DNA of 64,000 nucleotides from positions 1 to 64,000 of the forward strand of contig NZ_JBOZWW010000056.1 in NCBI RefSeq assembly GCF_050864855.1. Reading direction: 5' to 3'. Source of the DNA: Cardinium hertigii_C (GTDB lineage: Bacteria > Bacteroidota > Bacteroidia > Cytophagales > Amoebophilaceae). Under the pieces are notes generated by a model that ran no database searches, was not told the DNA's origin, and saw nothing but the letters and a program-made list of their open reading frames with translations. Below, in pieces: positions 8,278 to 17,985 of the stretch (positions are counted from its first letter, which is position 1; the number at the start of each line of letters is the position of its first letter). The position numbers and the translations under genes were made by a program.

Positions 8278-8733
8278 ATGGAAAATTTAATTAAATAAAG
8301 GCTGAACACCATTTTCACTGTTAGATAACCTATTGGTGGCGCATAGGCCACGACCTATGCAAACAAAATACAACATAACATAAGAATATCGATCGGACCA
8401 TTGAATGATCAAAGCCACTGGAGGCCTTGAAACAAATGTGTTGTACAAAAGTTAGATGACGCCATATGAGTTGCTTGCATAAATATAAACAGTTCTTAAA
8501 AAACAAACACCCCCAAGCATTAGGAAGGGTTCTTATTTCAATCGGGCGTGTATCTTTACAATTGGTTTAAAAATAAGATGTACCCATTTGTTTTTCAAAA
8601 TGGTTACTTATGAAAGATGTTAAATACCTATTTTTTGTGTAAACTGCAAGCTATCGCTTAATGTAGCAAGCAAACAGCTATATCCGATATGGATTGAAAC
8701 CATAATTAAACAAGCATAAATAAGATCTGTCGA
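8278..8733. other. Intergenic region between divergent uvrA and mscS-like genes
   Basis: About 455 bp between two divergently transcribed genes, so it must hold promoters for both. One small inverted repeat is visible: GCATAGG at 8341-8347 and CCTATGC at 8354-8360 with a 6-nt loop and no following T-run. A string resembling ATATGGATTGAAACCAT (8687-8703) recurs with a one-base insertion upstream of engB (11426-11443). I see no ORF or RNA gene of substance. Confidence 0.5.
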
Positions 8734-9909
8734 ATGTATATAAACCTGATTAGGTTGGCAACCTATTGCCTACGCATCAAGCCAACGCGATGCACTGCTT
8801 TTGTGATAGCTGGATGTATGATGCCAACGATGCTACAAGCATATAATAAACCAGCTGACATCCATACTTGCTTCTATCACTTTTTACCAGAAGCATTTTG
8901 TAAAAAACAGCTATTTAACTTTGAGATGTGGCAATACATTTTATGTATAGGGTGGGCGGTTATGATTTGGCTTACCTATAAAATTATGCCTTATTGTTTG
9001 AAGCTTATATTATACAAATGGATTCGGAATTCCAATACCAATTTCCATAAAAAAACATTGGCTATAGAACGGTTGTTGATTCTAGTGGTAAATATATACT
9101 TCTTAAAGCAAGCCCTTACCGTCTTCCAATCTGAATCTTTAGACTCTTTGATCAATCGCATCATAAATGCTTCTACTTCATTGGTAGGAATGTGTTTGGC
9201 TTATGAATGCATCAATTTAATACAATATAGGCTGAAAATTGACAAAAAACATCATAAATTTATGATCCATATTTTGCCTCTTTTTAGCATAACCGCTAAA
9301 ATTATTGTAGGGATTGTGGGTTTGATAAAAACAGTTGAAAACCTTGGATTTAAAACAGAATATTTCGTTAAGGCACTTTCTTTTAGCACACTGGGTCTTG
9401 GTTTAGCTTGTCAGGATACCATTAAAAACCTATTTGGATCATTGATGATTACAATGGATCGACCTTTTAGTGTAGGTGATGAAATTGTTTCTGGAGGCAT
9501 TCGTGGGAAAGTAGAAGAGGTGGGGTTACGTTCTACTTTATTGCGTACCAGACAAGGATCTTTGGTTTACATACCCAACGCAAAATTAGCTGATGCTTAT
9601 ATTGATAACTTCGGTAAAAGAACGGCACGAATGGTTTCTCTGGAAGTGCCGATTGGGTACGCCATATCTTTGGAATCGTTGCAAAAATTTACAAAAGCAT
9701 TACGGAAAATTGCCGATGCGCAACCATTGGTACAACCAGAAAAAACAACCATATACCTTGATAAAATGAATGAAAATGGATTTATAATTATTTTTAATTT
9801 CCATTTAGATACTACTGAAAGCATTCTAGAACATGCCTGTAAAAATAAGGTCATAACGCTTATCTTAGAACTTGCCCATCAACTTGATATACGTTTGGGA
9901 AAAGTATGA
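8734..9909 (+). CDS. MscS-family mechanosensitive ion channel
   Basis: A 391-aa inner-membrane channel that would open on membrane tension to release solutes during osmotic down-shock. Several hydrophobic segments occupy about residues 60-215. The pore-lining TM3-like helix and the beta domain follow: GLGLACQDTIKNLFGSL, then DRPFSVGDEIV, GKVEEVGLRSTLLRT and VYIPNAKLADAYIDN. These are the hallmark MscS sequences in the correct order. The C-terminal alpha/beta domain (about 300-391) is complete. The N-terminal 60 residues include a possible signal/anchor. It is a single gene, divergent from uvrA. Confidence 0.93.
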   Translation: MYINLIRLATYCLRIKPTRCTAFVIAGCMMPTMLQAYNKPADIHTCFYHFLPEAFCKKQLFNFEMWQYILCIGWAVMIWLTYKIMPYCLKLILYKWIRNSNTNFHKKTLAIERLLILVVNIYFLKQALTVFQSESLDSLINRIINASTSLVGMCLAYECINLIQYRLKIDKKHHKFMIHILPLFSITAKIIVGIVGLIKTVENLGFKTEYFVKALSFSTLGLGLACQDTIKNLFGSLMITMDRPFSVGDEIVSGGIRGKVEEVGLRSTLLRTRQGSLVYIPNAKLADAYIDNFGKRTARMVSLEVPIGYAISLESLQKFTKALRKIADAQPLVQPEKTTIYLDKMNENGFIIIFNFHLDTTESILEHACKNKVITLILELAHQLDIRLGKV

Positions 9910-10002
9910 TAAGCCGTTTTTCCCTTCTTGCAAGAAAAAGTTACCAGATGGCTAGAAAAGTAGCCCACTTGTTTGCAAGTTGGTACGGTGATCTGAGTGT
10001 CT

Positions 10003-11214
10003 TTATAGTTCATTAAGCGTTGCATCCAGCGCATAAACCAGATCTTGCACATCTTCAATTCCACATGATACACGTATAAAACCTTTGCTTATACCAATGG
10101 ATTCTAGTTGTGTTGCATCCATTGTTCCATTGGACATTACAGTCGGATATGAGATCAAACTTTCTACGCTACCTAAATTGGCGCCAAAACTCCATGGACG
10201 ACGCAGTGACTGTATAAATTTGCTACTGGCATCTGCTCCATCTTTCAATACAAAATATAACATTCCACCATGTAATCCATTTTTATGTTGTCTATCGGCC
10301 AATGATTTTTGTGGAAAACCAAGCAATCCTGGATAGCCTACTTTTTCTACCTTAGGATGGCTTGCTAAAAATGCAGCAATTTGTGTTGCATTTTTAGACT
10401 GTTCCCGTATGCGTAAGTGCATGGTCTTGATCGATTGTAAGGTAAAAAAAGCGACCATAGGACTCATAATACTTCCATGTCTATTTCTATAAGTAAAAAT
10501 TTGAGGGCCATCTTGTTCAGATGCACAAGCTACTGCGCCACCAATGGTTATATTATGTCCGTCATAGTATTTGGTGGTAGATTGGATAACCATGTCTGCA
10601 CCAAATTCCAACGGGCAAACTACCATAGGTGAGGCCAGGGTACTATCACATACATGTTTGGCACCTACTTGATGGGCCAATTGACTCACAGTGGCTAAGT
10701 CAGTTAAAGCAAGGGTAGGATTGGTGGGATACTCTGAAAAAATCAGTTTGGTATTAGCTTGTATAGCTGCTTTTATGGCTACTATATTTGTAAAATCTAC
10801 AAAAGAAAAAGTTACGCCCAGTTGGCCAAAAAGGTCGCGAGCCAATTCTTGTGTAGTGCTGTAACAACCATTTGAGAGGATACAGTGGTCGCCATGGCGT
10901 AAAAAAGTGGCCATAGTGGTAACAATAGCCGCCATACCCGAACCAAAACAATAAGCTACTGCTGCTTTTTCTAAAGCAGCAATCTTTGCTTCTAGTACAG
11001 CAACCGTAGGATTTCTTGAACCAGAATAGGAATGCCCTTTTTCTAGATAAGTTTCAATGGAGGCTTGTACAAATACAGATGATTGAAAAATAGGTGTAAG
11101 TATAGCACCTGTATGGGGTTCTGGCTCCACACCAGCATGTACCATTTCAGTAGCTACCTGTAAATGTTTAGTAGCCCATTTATGGGGACCAGAAAAGGAT
11201 AGTGGATTCGGCAT
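10003..11214 (-). CDS. Cys/Met-metabolism PLP enzyme (cystathionine gamma-synthase/lyase family)
   Basis: A fold-type I PLP enzyme of 403 aa. The expected landmarks are present in order: SSVFVQASIETY, YSGSRNPTVAVLEAKIAALE near residues 63-82, FGSGMAAI (phosphate loop), EYPTNPTL, CDSTLASP (Asp contacting the PLP ring nitrogen), the Schiff-base Lys in IQSTTKYYDGHN, and SLGSVESLISYP-type end motif GSVESLISYPT. The family includes cystathionine gamma-synthase, cystathionine lyases and methionine gamma-lyase, and sequence alone does not settle which. No other methionine or cysteine genes are nearby. An isolated lyase in a reduced genome would fit amino-acid salvage or sulfide release rather than a full pathway. 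Confidence 0.9.
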   Translation of the reverse strand: MPNPLSFSGPHKWATKHLQVATEMVHAGVEPEPHTGAILTPIFQSSVFVQASIETYLEKGHSYSGSRNPTVAVLEAKIAALEKAAVAYCFGSGMAAIVTTMATFLRHGDHCILSNGCYSTTQELARDLFGQLGVTFSFVDFTNIVAIKAAIQANTKLIFSEYPTNPTLALTDLATVSQLAHQVGAKHVCDSTLASPMVVCPLEFGADMVIQSTTKYYDGHNITIGGAVACASEQDGPQIFTYRNRHGSIMSPMVAFFTLQSIKTMHLRIREQSKNATQIAAFLASHPKVEKVGYPGLLGFPQKSLADRQHKNGLHGGMLYFVLKDGADASSKFIQSLRRPWSFGANLGSVESLISYPTVMSNGTMDATQLESIGISKGFIRVSCGIEDVQDLVYALDATLNEL

Positions 11215-11570
11215 CGTATAAAAAGTAATATGAGACTAGGAAAGCAATGGGTTTGCAATAGCATCTTTAAGATTGATCGCAAATTAAAAAAAATAGCTGT
11301 GAAAAGAAAAATAGGTATCCTTCTATATAAGCAATAGGATGTCGGATTACCAATATTATCAATAGATTCAATGGTAATAATAGTATGTCTTTGGCTTACC
11401 ACCTAAAGTATATGCACATTTCTCAATATGGAGTTGAAACCATGCGTAAACTTTTATTTTTAGATGCGCAATCGTTAAAAACCAATTTTAAAATTGGATA
11501 AAAAAGCAATGCATTGGGTATAAAGTCCTTGAAAATATTTAGATTTATCCACCAAACATCTTGATTGTAT
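11215..11570. other. Divergent intergenic region upstream of PLP enzyme and engB
   Basis: About 355 bp between divergently transcribed genes; promoters for both should lie here. It is A/T-rich, with the recurring string ATATGGAGTTGAAACCAT at 11426-11443 (compare 8687-8703 upstream of the mscS-like gene). No convincing ORF, RNA gene or terminator seen. Confidence 0.45.
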
Positions 11571-12176
11571 ATGAAAATTAATTCTGTTCGTCTTGTATCC
11601 AGTAGCGTGCGTTACCAAACATGTCCCCATGAGGCTAGACCAGAGGTTGCGTTTATAGGTCGTTCGAATGTAGGGAAATCCTCTTTAATTAATGCGCTTT
11701 TGCAACGGAAACAATTGGCTAGGGTATCTAAAATGCCTGGGAAAACAAAACTGATCCATCACTTCTTGGTAAACAACCAAATGTATTTTGTAGACCTTCC
11801 AGGATATGGATGGGCACAAGTAGGACGTGCGACCAAAATACAATGGGAAAAAATGTTACAAAACTATCTGCTGTATAGGCCCAATATGGTTACAGTTTTT
11901 TTGTTAATGGATGCAAAAATTGGTCTTCAATCGATTGACCTTGGATGTATAGAGTGGCTAGGAGTACATGGCATTCCTTTTGCCATTGTACTTACAAAAG
12001 CAGATAAAAAAAATAAAAGGGTGGTTCAAAAACATTATATGGCCCTAACGGCTACTTTAAAGGAAGGCTGGGAGACCATGCCACCTATTTTTATGGTTTC
12101 TGCACATGATAGGGTAGGGATGGGAAACCTTCTAGATTATATTCAATTGGTTACACAACCCCAAAAGGGAAATTAA
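11571..12176 (+). CDS. engB: Ribosome-biogenesis GTPase EngB/YsxC
   Basis: A small GTPase needed for large ribosomal subunit assembly. All G motifs are visible: G1 GRSNVGKSS, G2 region GKTKLIHHF, G3 DLPGYGWA, G4 TKADK and G5-like VSAHD. At 201 aa it has the usual family length. I start at the ATG at 11571 (MKINSVRL) rather than the TTG two codons earlier. The gene stands alone, followed by a MITE-like element. Confidence 0.96.
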   Translation: MKINSVRLVSSSVRYQTCPHEARPEVAFIGRSNVGKSSLINALLQRKQLARVSKMPGKTKLIHHFLVNNQMYFVDLPGYGWAQVGRATKIQWEKMLQNYLLYRPNMVTVFLLMDAKIGLQSIDLGCIEWLGVHGIPFAIVLTKADKKNKRVVQKHYMALTATLKEGWETMPPIFMVSAHDRVGMGNLLDYIQLVTQPQKGN

Positions 12177-12196
12177 AAGATGCATCGAGACTGTTG

Positions 12197-12440
12197 TATA
12201 GTGAACTAAAAAAACTGGACAAAATTTTATAGATTTTGTTTCCTATTTTTGTCCATTTTCTAGCTTAAATTTTTTAATTTCCTAAAATAAAGCTGCATCG
12301 GTTTTTAATAGTTAATGCTAGAATGAAATCTTTGATAATTATACTTAACGTGCGTCGTACGTTTGTATTAATTTGATGAAAATATACTATCGAGAAACAA
12401 AACTGGTTTTTGGTCTGTCCGGTTTTTTCAGTCCACTATA
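12197..12440. mobile_element. MITE-like element with 25-bp imperfect inverted ends
   Basis: The left end at 12197-12221 (TATAGTGAACTAAAAAAACTGG...) and the right end at 12416-12440 are inverted repeats matching at 22 of 25 positions. They enclose 244 bp without a usable ORF. The end sequence, TATAGTGnACTnAAAAAACnGGACA, looks like an insertion-sequence terminus. The element may be a deletion derivative of a full IS that is not in the window. A more diverged end-like copy occurs at 21253-21277. No direct target repeat was obvious. Confidence 0.65.
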
Positions 12441-12633
12441 GTTTAGGGGGGCTATCTAAAATGAACAAAAATAAAGTTCACAACCAATAAATAATGAATT
12501 TTATAGGTTCTTAACCTAAAAAACCACAAACAATATAACACTAAAAAAGCAACAAAAATTATAATAACTATCTATAGAAACGGTTTCAAATCGGTGCACT
12601 ACACCAAGACTACCTGTTGAGACTAGGCTAAAA

Positions 12634-12655
12634 CAGCCTGTTGAGGCTGCTTTTT
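12634..12655. terminator. Bidirectional rho-independent terminator-like hairpin
   Basis: Stem CAGCC (12634-12638), 6-nt loop, GGCTG (12645-12649), followed on the plus strand by CTTTTTG and on the minus strand by TTTTAG. It lies 43 bp beyond the stop codon of tamB, so it most likely ends tamB transcription. It would also block read-through from the engB side. Confidence 0.6.
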
Positions 12656-12691
12656 GCTTTAAAATAGCCTGATCAGATAGCTAAACCGATG

Positions 12692-15600
12692 CTACCAAAA
12701 TTTCTTAACATAACCAAAACTTATACCAAAAAGGGCCAGATTTGTCGATCCTGTTTGTAAAGGTTGTTGATAAAACTTGGCATGCATGTTGTAAACTTTT
12801 GAAATCCGATAGGAAATCTCCCAATCATTGATGAAACAAGAGTACTGCCCTACGGTACTAGAAAGTTTGAGATCCTCTGACAGGAGTAGATAACTCACTT
12901 TAATCTTTGTTCTTTGCAATATATTTTGGTCGTGATGCTCCAATTGATGTATACCTAGATCGGTTTCTATTGCTAGATTAGGATGGATCATTTTAGAAGC
13001 CATATCTTGTATCCTTTGGGAAAGCAAATCATTGATGCTATTGTTTAATGCAGCCCAGCCATCTATTTTTTGCTCATCATAGATTCTTTTAGCTATTATC
13101 AAACTTAAAATTTGTCTATTGAGGTAGTGTTTGTCTAATAATGCCTTTGCGGCACATGCTTCTAGAGCCGTATTTAGTTCAAAATCCATACTTTTTACGG
13201 GAAAGAGAAGTTGATAAGCAATATGTGGATGGGTCAGCTTTCCATATGCAGAAAGAGAAATTGTTACTGGGATAGGTCGCTTGTCATTACTTTGAGGGTA
13301 TAGTGCGGTTACGGATGCCATTTGCGTGTAGGATGCTTCAAGATGAACCATACCTTCTTGGGGATAACCGTTAAAATTCACTTGGCTATTAGGTGTAATG
13401 GTAAATGTTTTTTGAATTAAATTATAAACAGAAACAGTATAGGTACCACTTTGGAAAAGGTAGTTTCCCATTACATATGGCTTGCGATTCGTGCCTACTT
13501 CTAGTTGAATCGCGCCAGTGCCTTGGCCTTGTAACCTATCGCTCATATTGACATTAGAGCCAAATAATACTTGAACCTTTACAGTGGGTTGTATGTTTAG
13601 GTCAAGGATTAATTTAATCATTGTGTCATCTTCACTTTGAGAGGGCTGATCTGTCTGTTTTTTTTCTTCTTTATAAATAAATTGTACCAATTTTGTTGTA
13701 TTCTCTATATTTTCTTTATCGTGTGCCACAATTGTAAAGTCACCTTGATCAGTTGTAGCTTTTATTTTAACCAGTAAATCATAGATAGAACCTTCCATTT
13801 GTAAAGTCCCAGTAGCATATAGGTCTCCATAGAAGTCGGGATTATGGGTTCGAGTGGTGTGTAGCAGATGGAAAGTTTCCATACGACCTCCAAACATTAA
13901 AGGGAATCCATTTTGTAGTGCAACATATCCAGATAAGCTCATACGTCCTGACGCACCATCTCTAAAATCAAGTTGGTTCAGGTATAATCGATTCTCTCGA
14001 ATCTTGATGGGGCCGCTTGTTTGGCAAGAGGTGTTCAAGTAGTTAATGGTAAATTGTCCTTGATCTATCCATCCTTTTCCATTTATCTTAGGTGCACTGA
14101 GCTGACCAGTTAGTTGGAATTGACCACTTAGTTTGCCCTGTATAGCTGAACAAGCGGATGCAAATAAAGGATTGAGTAACTGTAGATCCATTTGGTTAAA
14201 TGTAGTGGTAATGGCTAAATTATTAGAAGGATGGGCGAGGTCATAGTCCCCTTTTATCTCCAGCAATCGTTGGTCTGCTTTTTCCAGAATGGCTGCTAAC
14301 CCTAATGTATTTTCTAATACATTCCAATCTATCTTTAGGGTACCTACCGCATAGTTTTGAATGGTTACTTTTTCTATACGTAAGCTACCAGTTGGAATAA
14401 GCTGATTTTTTTTAGCTACGAGCTTTGCCTCTATAATGCCTTTAATCGGACCTACTGCTGAAGTGTAGTCTAAGGGAAACTGGTGTATCGTGCAGTATAA
14501 CGGAGTGGTAGCAGCTGATGGAGTCAGGCTACCGTCTATGCAAATGGATGCCTGACCGCTGGTTATAGATAGCCCTCCAATCGCTATGGCAGTTTTGGAA
14601 ATAAAACTGGGCCTTTTTGCTTGTATGGTCCATATTTGCCCTTTAGTCGTTAGCCTAGAAGGGAGTAGTTCTATTTCTATCCCACCATCTCTAAGGGTAC
14701 CTGAACAGGCTATGGATAGATGGCTATGCTGGTGCACCAATTTATTTGAAAAGGTAAATGTATCTTTGTCCATCCGGAATTGAAGATCTAGATGAGCTGT
14801 TTGAACGATGGAATGCCAATCCTGCTTGTCTGAAGCAATAGATAGTTGCACCAAGCGCTTTTTAACATCCATCAGATGACCGATGTGCAGTTTTATTTTG
14901 CTATTGGTCAAACTAAACTGCTTAAAAGAAAAGGTCGACGCAGTAGGTAGCTCTAAAGAAAAATCATAATCTGTATTATAAGCAAAATGACCCGAAAAAG
15001 TTGTAGCATCGGATATATATAGATGATTTGAAAACCAATTCAATATTGTCTCTATTTTTTTGCAATGGATGGTGTAATCTAGATGCAATTTAGCACCAGG
15101 TATTTCGGCTAGATCTCCCGAATTTTTAAGTCGTGCAATAAGGTATTTCGTATGATTTACTAAGTCTTTAAGGGTAAATTTCCCTTGTAGCCTACCCTCT
15201 ATAAGGGAGGAAGTCAGGGTAAGCAGATCTTCTTTGCCATGTTGGTGGCCATGCAGCACAAGTTGTGGGCAGGTTACTTTTTTGTTCAATTTTTGTATGA
15301 TACATTGATTTAAACTAACTTTTCCACGTGGACGTTCACTTAATAAATCTTTTATTTTCAACGCAAATTGTGTACTACCTACAAAAGGGTCCGCTACCCA
15401 ACCAAGTTTTTCTAGATTGATCTGTTCAATGATGCCCTTTGCTTGTAAATAGTTATGAGGCGTTATATCATAGCGGCCAGCTAGGGTTAGCTTTGCGTTT
15501 GGATCTTTGCTATCTAAAGTAAATTGTACCATGGCATTGGCCACCCTACAAGAGGCCTTTATCTGTTGATAGGTATAATGGTTGGTTTCTATCTCTGTTA

Positions 15601-17014
15601 GATCGGTTACTGCATTTACGGTATTGAAGTCCTTTCCTTGCGTTTGTATGGTCACTTTTCCAGAAAGGGCTCTAATCGGAAGAGCAGGTAGCAGCGCTGC
15701 TACAGCTACCTTATCTAAGGTTAGGCTACCCGTTACCCTTTGTATGGCTTTACCTAAATGGTGTAGGGTTAAATCCGTTTCCATGGCACCTATATGGGTG
15801 GCAATATGGCCCGTCAAGGTAGCTTTTTGGCTATTCCCTACAAAAGTGGCATTGTTTAGACCGATGTATTGCAATGTATTGAAATAAACCGGCATCTGCT
15901 TTTGGAGATCACTTACATAGACCTTACCCTTTTTTATGCAAAGCGTTGCATCCACTCCATTATAGCAGCCTGTACTTTCAATGTAGCTATCTGATGCACC
16001 AAAAACCAGTTTGCAATTTTTCCATGCCATATCATGAGGCGTTAAAGAAACTAGGCCATTTAACCTATATAACGTATCCGCCCCTTTAAAAAAATCTGAA
16101 AATTTACGTAATTCAATGGATGATAGCGCAGTTTGGTGCAATGTGGCCTCTAGTAGCATATTCTCTTTATGGCCGAGTAGGGGCAGTTGTTCGGTCTGCT
16201 TTAATGTGAAATCGCCTTGTAGGCTACTATGTTTGGTCATCAAGTGACAATTTTGTAGCATTATTCTATCGGGGGTAATGGTAAATTGCGCCATCATCTT
16301 TTTCAATACCAAGGGCAGGACATCGGTTGTTTGATAGGATAGTGTCGTTAGACTACCTGAATAATGGTCCGAAACAGATTTAAAATCGTTTATAGATACA
16401 TCGATATGGGTTACACTAATTTTTTGTCTATTGATCTGATTGTGGTAGTATAAGTTGAGGCCATGTAGTTCAAGCTTATGAATGCATATTGCTCTATCAG
16501 ATACTGGTACAAAGGGTAAAATAGCCTTATCATAAAATGTGACCATATTGAAAGGTTGCCCTTTATTCTTTTCTAGATAAACGGCACCTCCCTCTATTGA
16601 AATAGAATGGATCATATTGGGCTTCAGCAAAAGCAAATCCAATAGATTGAGTTGACCTTTACAGCCATCAATGGAAAATAGAGGGTTGTGCTGAGGGTCT
16701 CTAACCGTTACACCTACCAATGTAAGCTGGCGGAACCAGGTTAAGCGAAATTGGTCACAGGTAATACGGTAATGAGTAGTTTGATGAAAATAGTTGAGTA
16801 GCTTACCAAGCAATTGTTGCTGTACGACAGGTATGTGGCATAAAGCCATGACGGTTGCTACAAGTACAGTTAGACCATACAAGAGCCTTTTAACTGGTTT
16901 TAAGAACCATTTTTTAATTTTATTAAAAGATTTTTTTATCTTTTTCAAAACAAGTAGAAGCGGTATACAAGCTATTGGGATGCCTATGTAGTGTAATGAT
17001 ACGCTTAATTGCAT
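12692..17014 (-). CDS. tamB: Translocation and assembly module protein TamB (DUF490)
   Basis: At 1440 aa, this is an inner-membrane-anchored periplasmic-spanning protein of the AsmA/TamB group. It helps outer-membrane protein assembly and phospholipid transport with a BamA-type partner (bamA is at 54041). A single N-terminal anchor (LLYGLTVLVATVMALC, about residues 45-62) precedes a very long beta-rich region of short repeating strands. The conserved C-terminal DUF490 domain occupies about residues 1120-1440: GNYLFQSGTYTVSVYNLIQKTF, then GYPQEGMVHLEASY, then ALLDKHYLNRQILSLI. The order is complete and the size is normal for Bacteroidota. A hairpin-forming segment lies about 105 bp upstream of the start. 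Confidence 0.92.
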   Translation of the reverse strand: MQLSVSLHYIGIPIACIPLLLVLKKIKKSFNKIKKWFLKPVKRLLYGLTVLVATVMALCHIPVVQQQLLGKLLNYFHQTTHYRITCDQFRLTWFRQLTLVGVTVRDPQHNPLFSIDGCKGQLNLLDLLLLKPNMIHSISIEGGAVYLEKNKGQPFNMVTFYDKAILPFVPVSDRAICIHKLELHGLNLYYHNQINRQKISVTHIDVSINDFKSVSDHYSGSLTTLSYQTTDVLPLVLKKMMAQFTITPDRIMLQNCHLMTKHSSLQGDFTLKQTEQLPLLGHKENMLLEATLHQTALSSIELRKFSDFFKGADTLYRLNGLVSLTPHDMAWKNCKLVFGASDSYIESTGCYNGVDATLCIKKGKVYVSDLQKQMPVYFNTLQYIGLNNATFVGNSQKATLTGHIATHIGAMETDLTLHHLGKAIQRVTGSLTLDKVAVAALLPALPIRALSGKVTIQTQGKDFNTVNAVTDLTEIETNHYTYQQIKASCRVANAMVQFTLDSKDPNAKLTLAGRYDITPHNYLQAKGIIEQINLEKLGWVADPFVGSTQFALKIKDLLSERPRGKVSLNQCIIQKLNKKVTCPQLVLHGHQHGKEDLLTLTSSLIEGRLQGKFTLKDLVNHTKYLIARLKNSGDLAEIPGAKLHLDYTIHCKKIETILNWFSNHLYISDATTFSGHFAYNTDYDFSLELPTASTFSFKQFSLTNSKIKLHIGHLMDVKKRLVQLSIASDKQDWHSIVQTAHLDLQFRMDKDTFTFSNKLVHQHSHLSIACSGTLRDGGIEIELLPSRLTTKGQIWTIQAKRPSFISKTAIAIGGLSITSGQASICIDGSLTPSAATTPLYCTIHQFPLDYTSAVGPIKGIIEAKLVAKKNQLIPTGSLRIEKVTIQNYAVGTLKIDWNVLENTLGLAAILEKADQRLLEIKGDYDLAHPSNNLAITTTFNQMDLQLLNPLFASACSAIQGKLSGQFQLTGQLSAPKINGKGWIDQGQFTINYLNTSCQTSGPIKIRENRLYLNQLDFRDGASGRMSLSGYVALQNGFPLMFGGRMETFHLLHTTRTHNPDFYGDLYATGTLQMEGSIYDLLVKIKATTDQGDFTIVAHDKENIENTTKLVQFIYKEEKKQTDQPSQSEDDTMIKLILDLNIQPTVKVQVLFGSNVNMSDRLQGQGTGAIQLEVGTNRKPYVMGNYLFQSGTYTVSVYNLIQKTFTITPNSQVNFNGYPQEGMVHLEASYTQMASVTALYPQSNDKRPIPVTISLSAYGKLTHPHIAYQLLFPVKSMDFELNTALEACAAKALLDKHYLNRQILSLIIAKRIYDEQKIDGWAALNNSINDLLSQRIQDMASKMIHPNLAIETDLGIHQLEHHDQNILQRTKIKVSYLLLSEDLKLSSTVGQYSCFINDWEISYRISKVYNMHAKFYQQPLQTGSTNLALFGISFGYVKKFW

Positions 17015-17119
17015 CCAGATCCAACCGCTAACTAGATAAAAGTTTTATTTACCTCTATTTTGCTTTGATCGGCACGTTTTTCATAGCATCGCCAAGTTAC
17101 TAAAGAGCCCATCGAGTGC

Positions 17120-17196
17120 AACCTAAATCCAAGTAGCTTAATGAAGCAGGAAAGGTTACTTTCTCTACTTCATTATAGGCCTGGATTCCTTAGGTT
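17120..17196 (-). other. Long imperfect hairpin between lipoprotein gene and tamB
   Basis: Nested inverted repeats over 77 bp: AACCTAA/TTAGGTT outermost (17120-17126 with 17190-17196), ATCCA/TGGAT next, TAATGAAG/CTTCATTA (about 17139-17146 with 17168-17175), and GAAAG-GTTA-CTTTC at the tip (17150-17163). Transcripts of either strand would fold into a long stem. It lies after the stop of the Thr-rich lipoprotein gene and before tamB, so it could be a terminator, an RNA-processing site or a small MITE. There is no T-run. Confidence 0.5.
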
Positions 17197-17209
17197 GGTA
17201 GTTTTGTGT

Positions 17210-17944
17210 TCAGGCCATTGGATGGCTTGAGTTGGATACTCGGTCGACTTCAGAAGGATCATATGGATATTCTATTTCCCCTCCATACGGATCATATGGA
17301 TCTTTTTCTTCTTCGTTGCTTGGATTTTGTCCACTTGCCGATTCCATTGTGCTGGACACCTCTGATGTGGATGGTACGTATGGCGTGGTAGTTGTAGACT
17401 GAGTAGTACTGGCTTCGGTAGACTGAGTAGTACTGGCTTTAGTAGACGTAGTAGTACTCATTTCGGTTGTCATCGTGGACACCCCTGATGTGGATGAACT
17501 GGTAGGTGTAGACTGGGTACTACTCCCTTCGGTTGCGTTGGACGCTTCTGGTGTGGATGAAGGATAAGCTGAGGATAGCTCGTATGGCGTGGTAGGCGTA
17601 AGCGCAGTACTACTCCCTTCGGTTGCGTTGGACGCTTCTGGTGTGGATGAAGGATAAGTTGGGGATAGGTCGTATGGCGTCGTAGTTGTCAAATTAGAAC
17701 CATTTCCCTCTGGTGAACCGGGTACACTATCTTTGAGCCAAAACACCCCAGTACCCAGTCCAGCTGTTGCCAATAAACCAGCATAGGCTCCAGCTATGTA
17801 TTTTTTCTGGTTCCTATTATAGTGCCTTTTTAAGTTGCCTAAGGTAGGTCTATTCATTTCTTGTTTGGTGTGTAGACAAGAAGAGAAAGTGGTTAAACTT
17901 AATAGCCCAACGCATAGGCCTATTTTATGGTTTATCTTTTTCAT
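17210..17944 (-). CDS. Thr/Ser-rich repeat lipoprotein, family member 1
   Basis: The 244-aa product has a lipoprotein signal (MKKINHKIGLCVGLLSLTTF then lipobox SSC at Cys23). A conserved head follows (HTKQEMNRPTLGNLKRHYNR) and a hydrophobic Gly-rich segment near residues 52-72. The rest is an extended Thr/Ser/Pro region with a 30-residue repeat (TTPY-x-LS-x-x-YPSSTPEASNATEGSST) occurring about twice, then TTQSTEAS-type short repeats and an acidic Tyr/Pro-rich tail. The first 45 residues nearly match the member at 18660. Likely an outer-membrane surface protein with a variable exposed region. Function unknown; contact with the host is inference only. Confidence 0.75.
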   Translation of the reverse strand: MKKINHKIGLCVGLLSLTTFSSCLHTKQEMNRPTLGNLKRHYNRNQKKYIAGAYAGLLATAGLGTGVFWLKDSVPGSPEGNGSNLTTTTPYDLSPTYPSSTPEASNATEGSSTALTPTTPYELSSAYPSSTPEASNATEGSSTQSTPTSSSTSGVSTMTTEMSTTTSTKASTTQSTEASTTQSTTTTPYVPSTSEVSSTMESASGQNPSNEEEKDPYDPYGGEIEYPYDPSEVDRVSNSSHPMA

Positions 17945-17973
17945 AAAAATGATATTAAAATATGTAAAAACGT

Positions 17974-17985
17974 ATTACGCGTAAT
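17974..17985. promoter_or_regulatory. 12-bp perfect palindrome ATTACGCGTAAT upstream of lipoprotein 1
   Basis: A perfect palindrome 29 bp upstream of the start codon, inside an upstream block of about 85 bp that is conserved with the paralogue at 18660 (same palindrome at 19377-19388). The adjoining TACGTTTT resembles the Bacteroidota -7 element TAnnTTTG except at its last base. A shared operator for the family is a reasonable guess. Confidence 0.45.

Noticed and set aside
10085..10336. Plus-strand ORF opposite the PLP enzyme
   Set aside because: Antisense shadow of a strongly conserved enzyme frame; the same applies to the other reverse-frame ORFs inside uvrA, tamB, ftsI, dnaJ, the MutS-like gene and topA.
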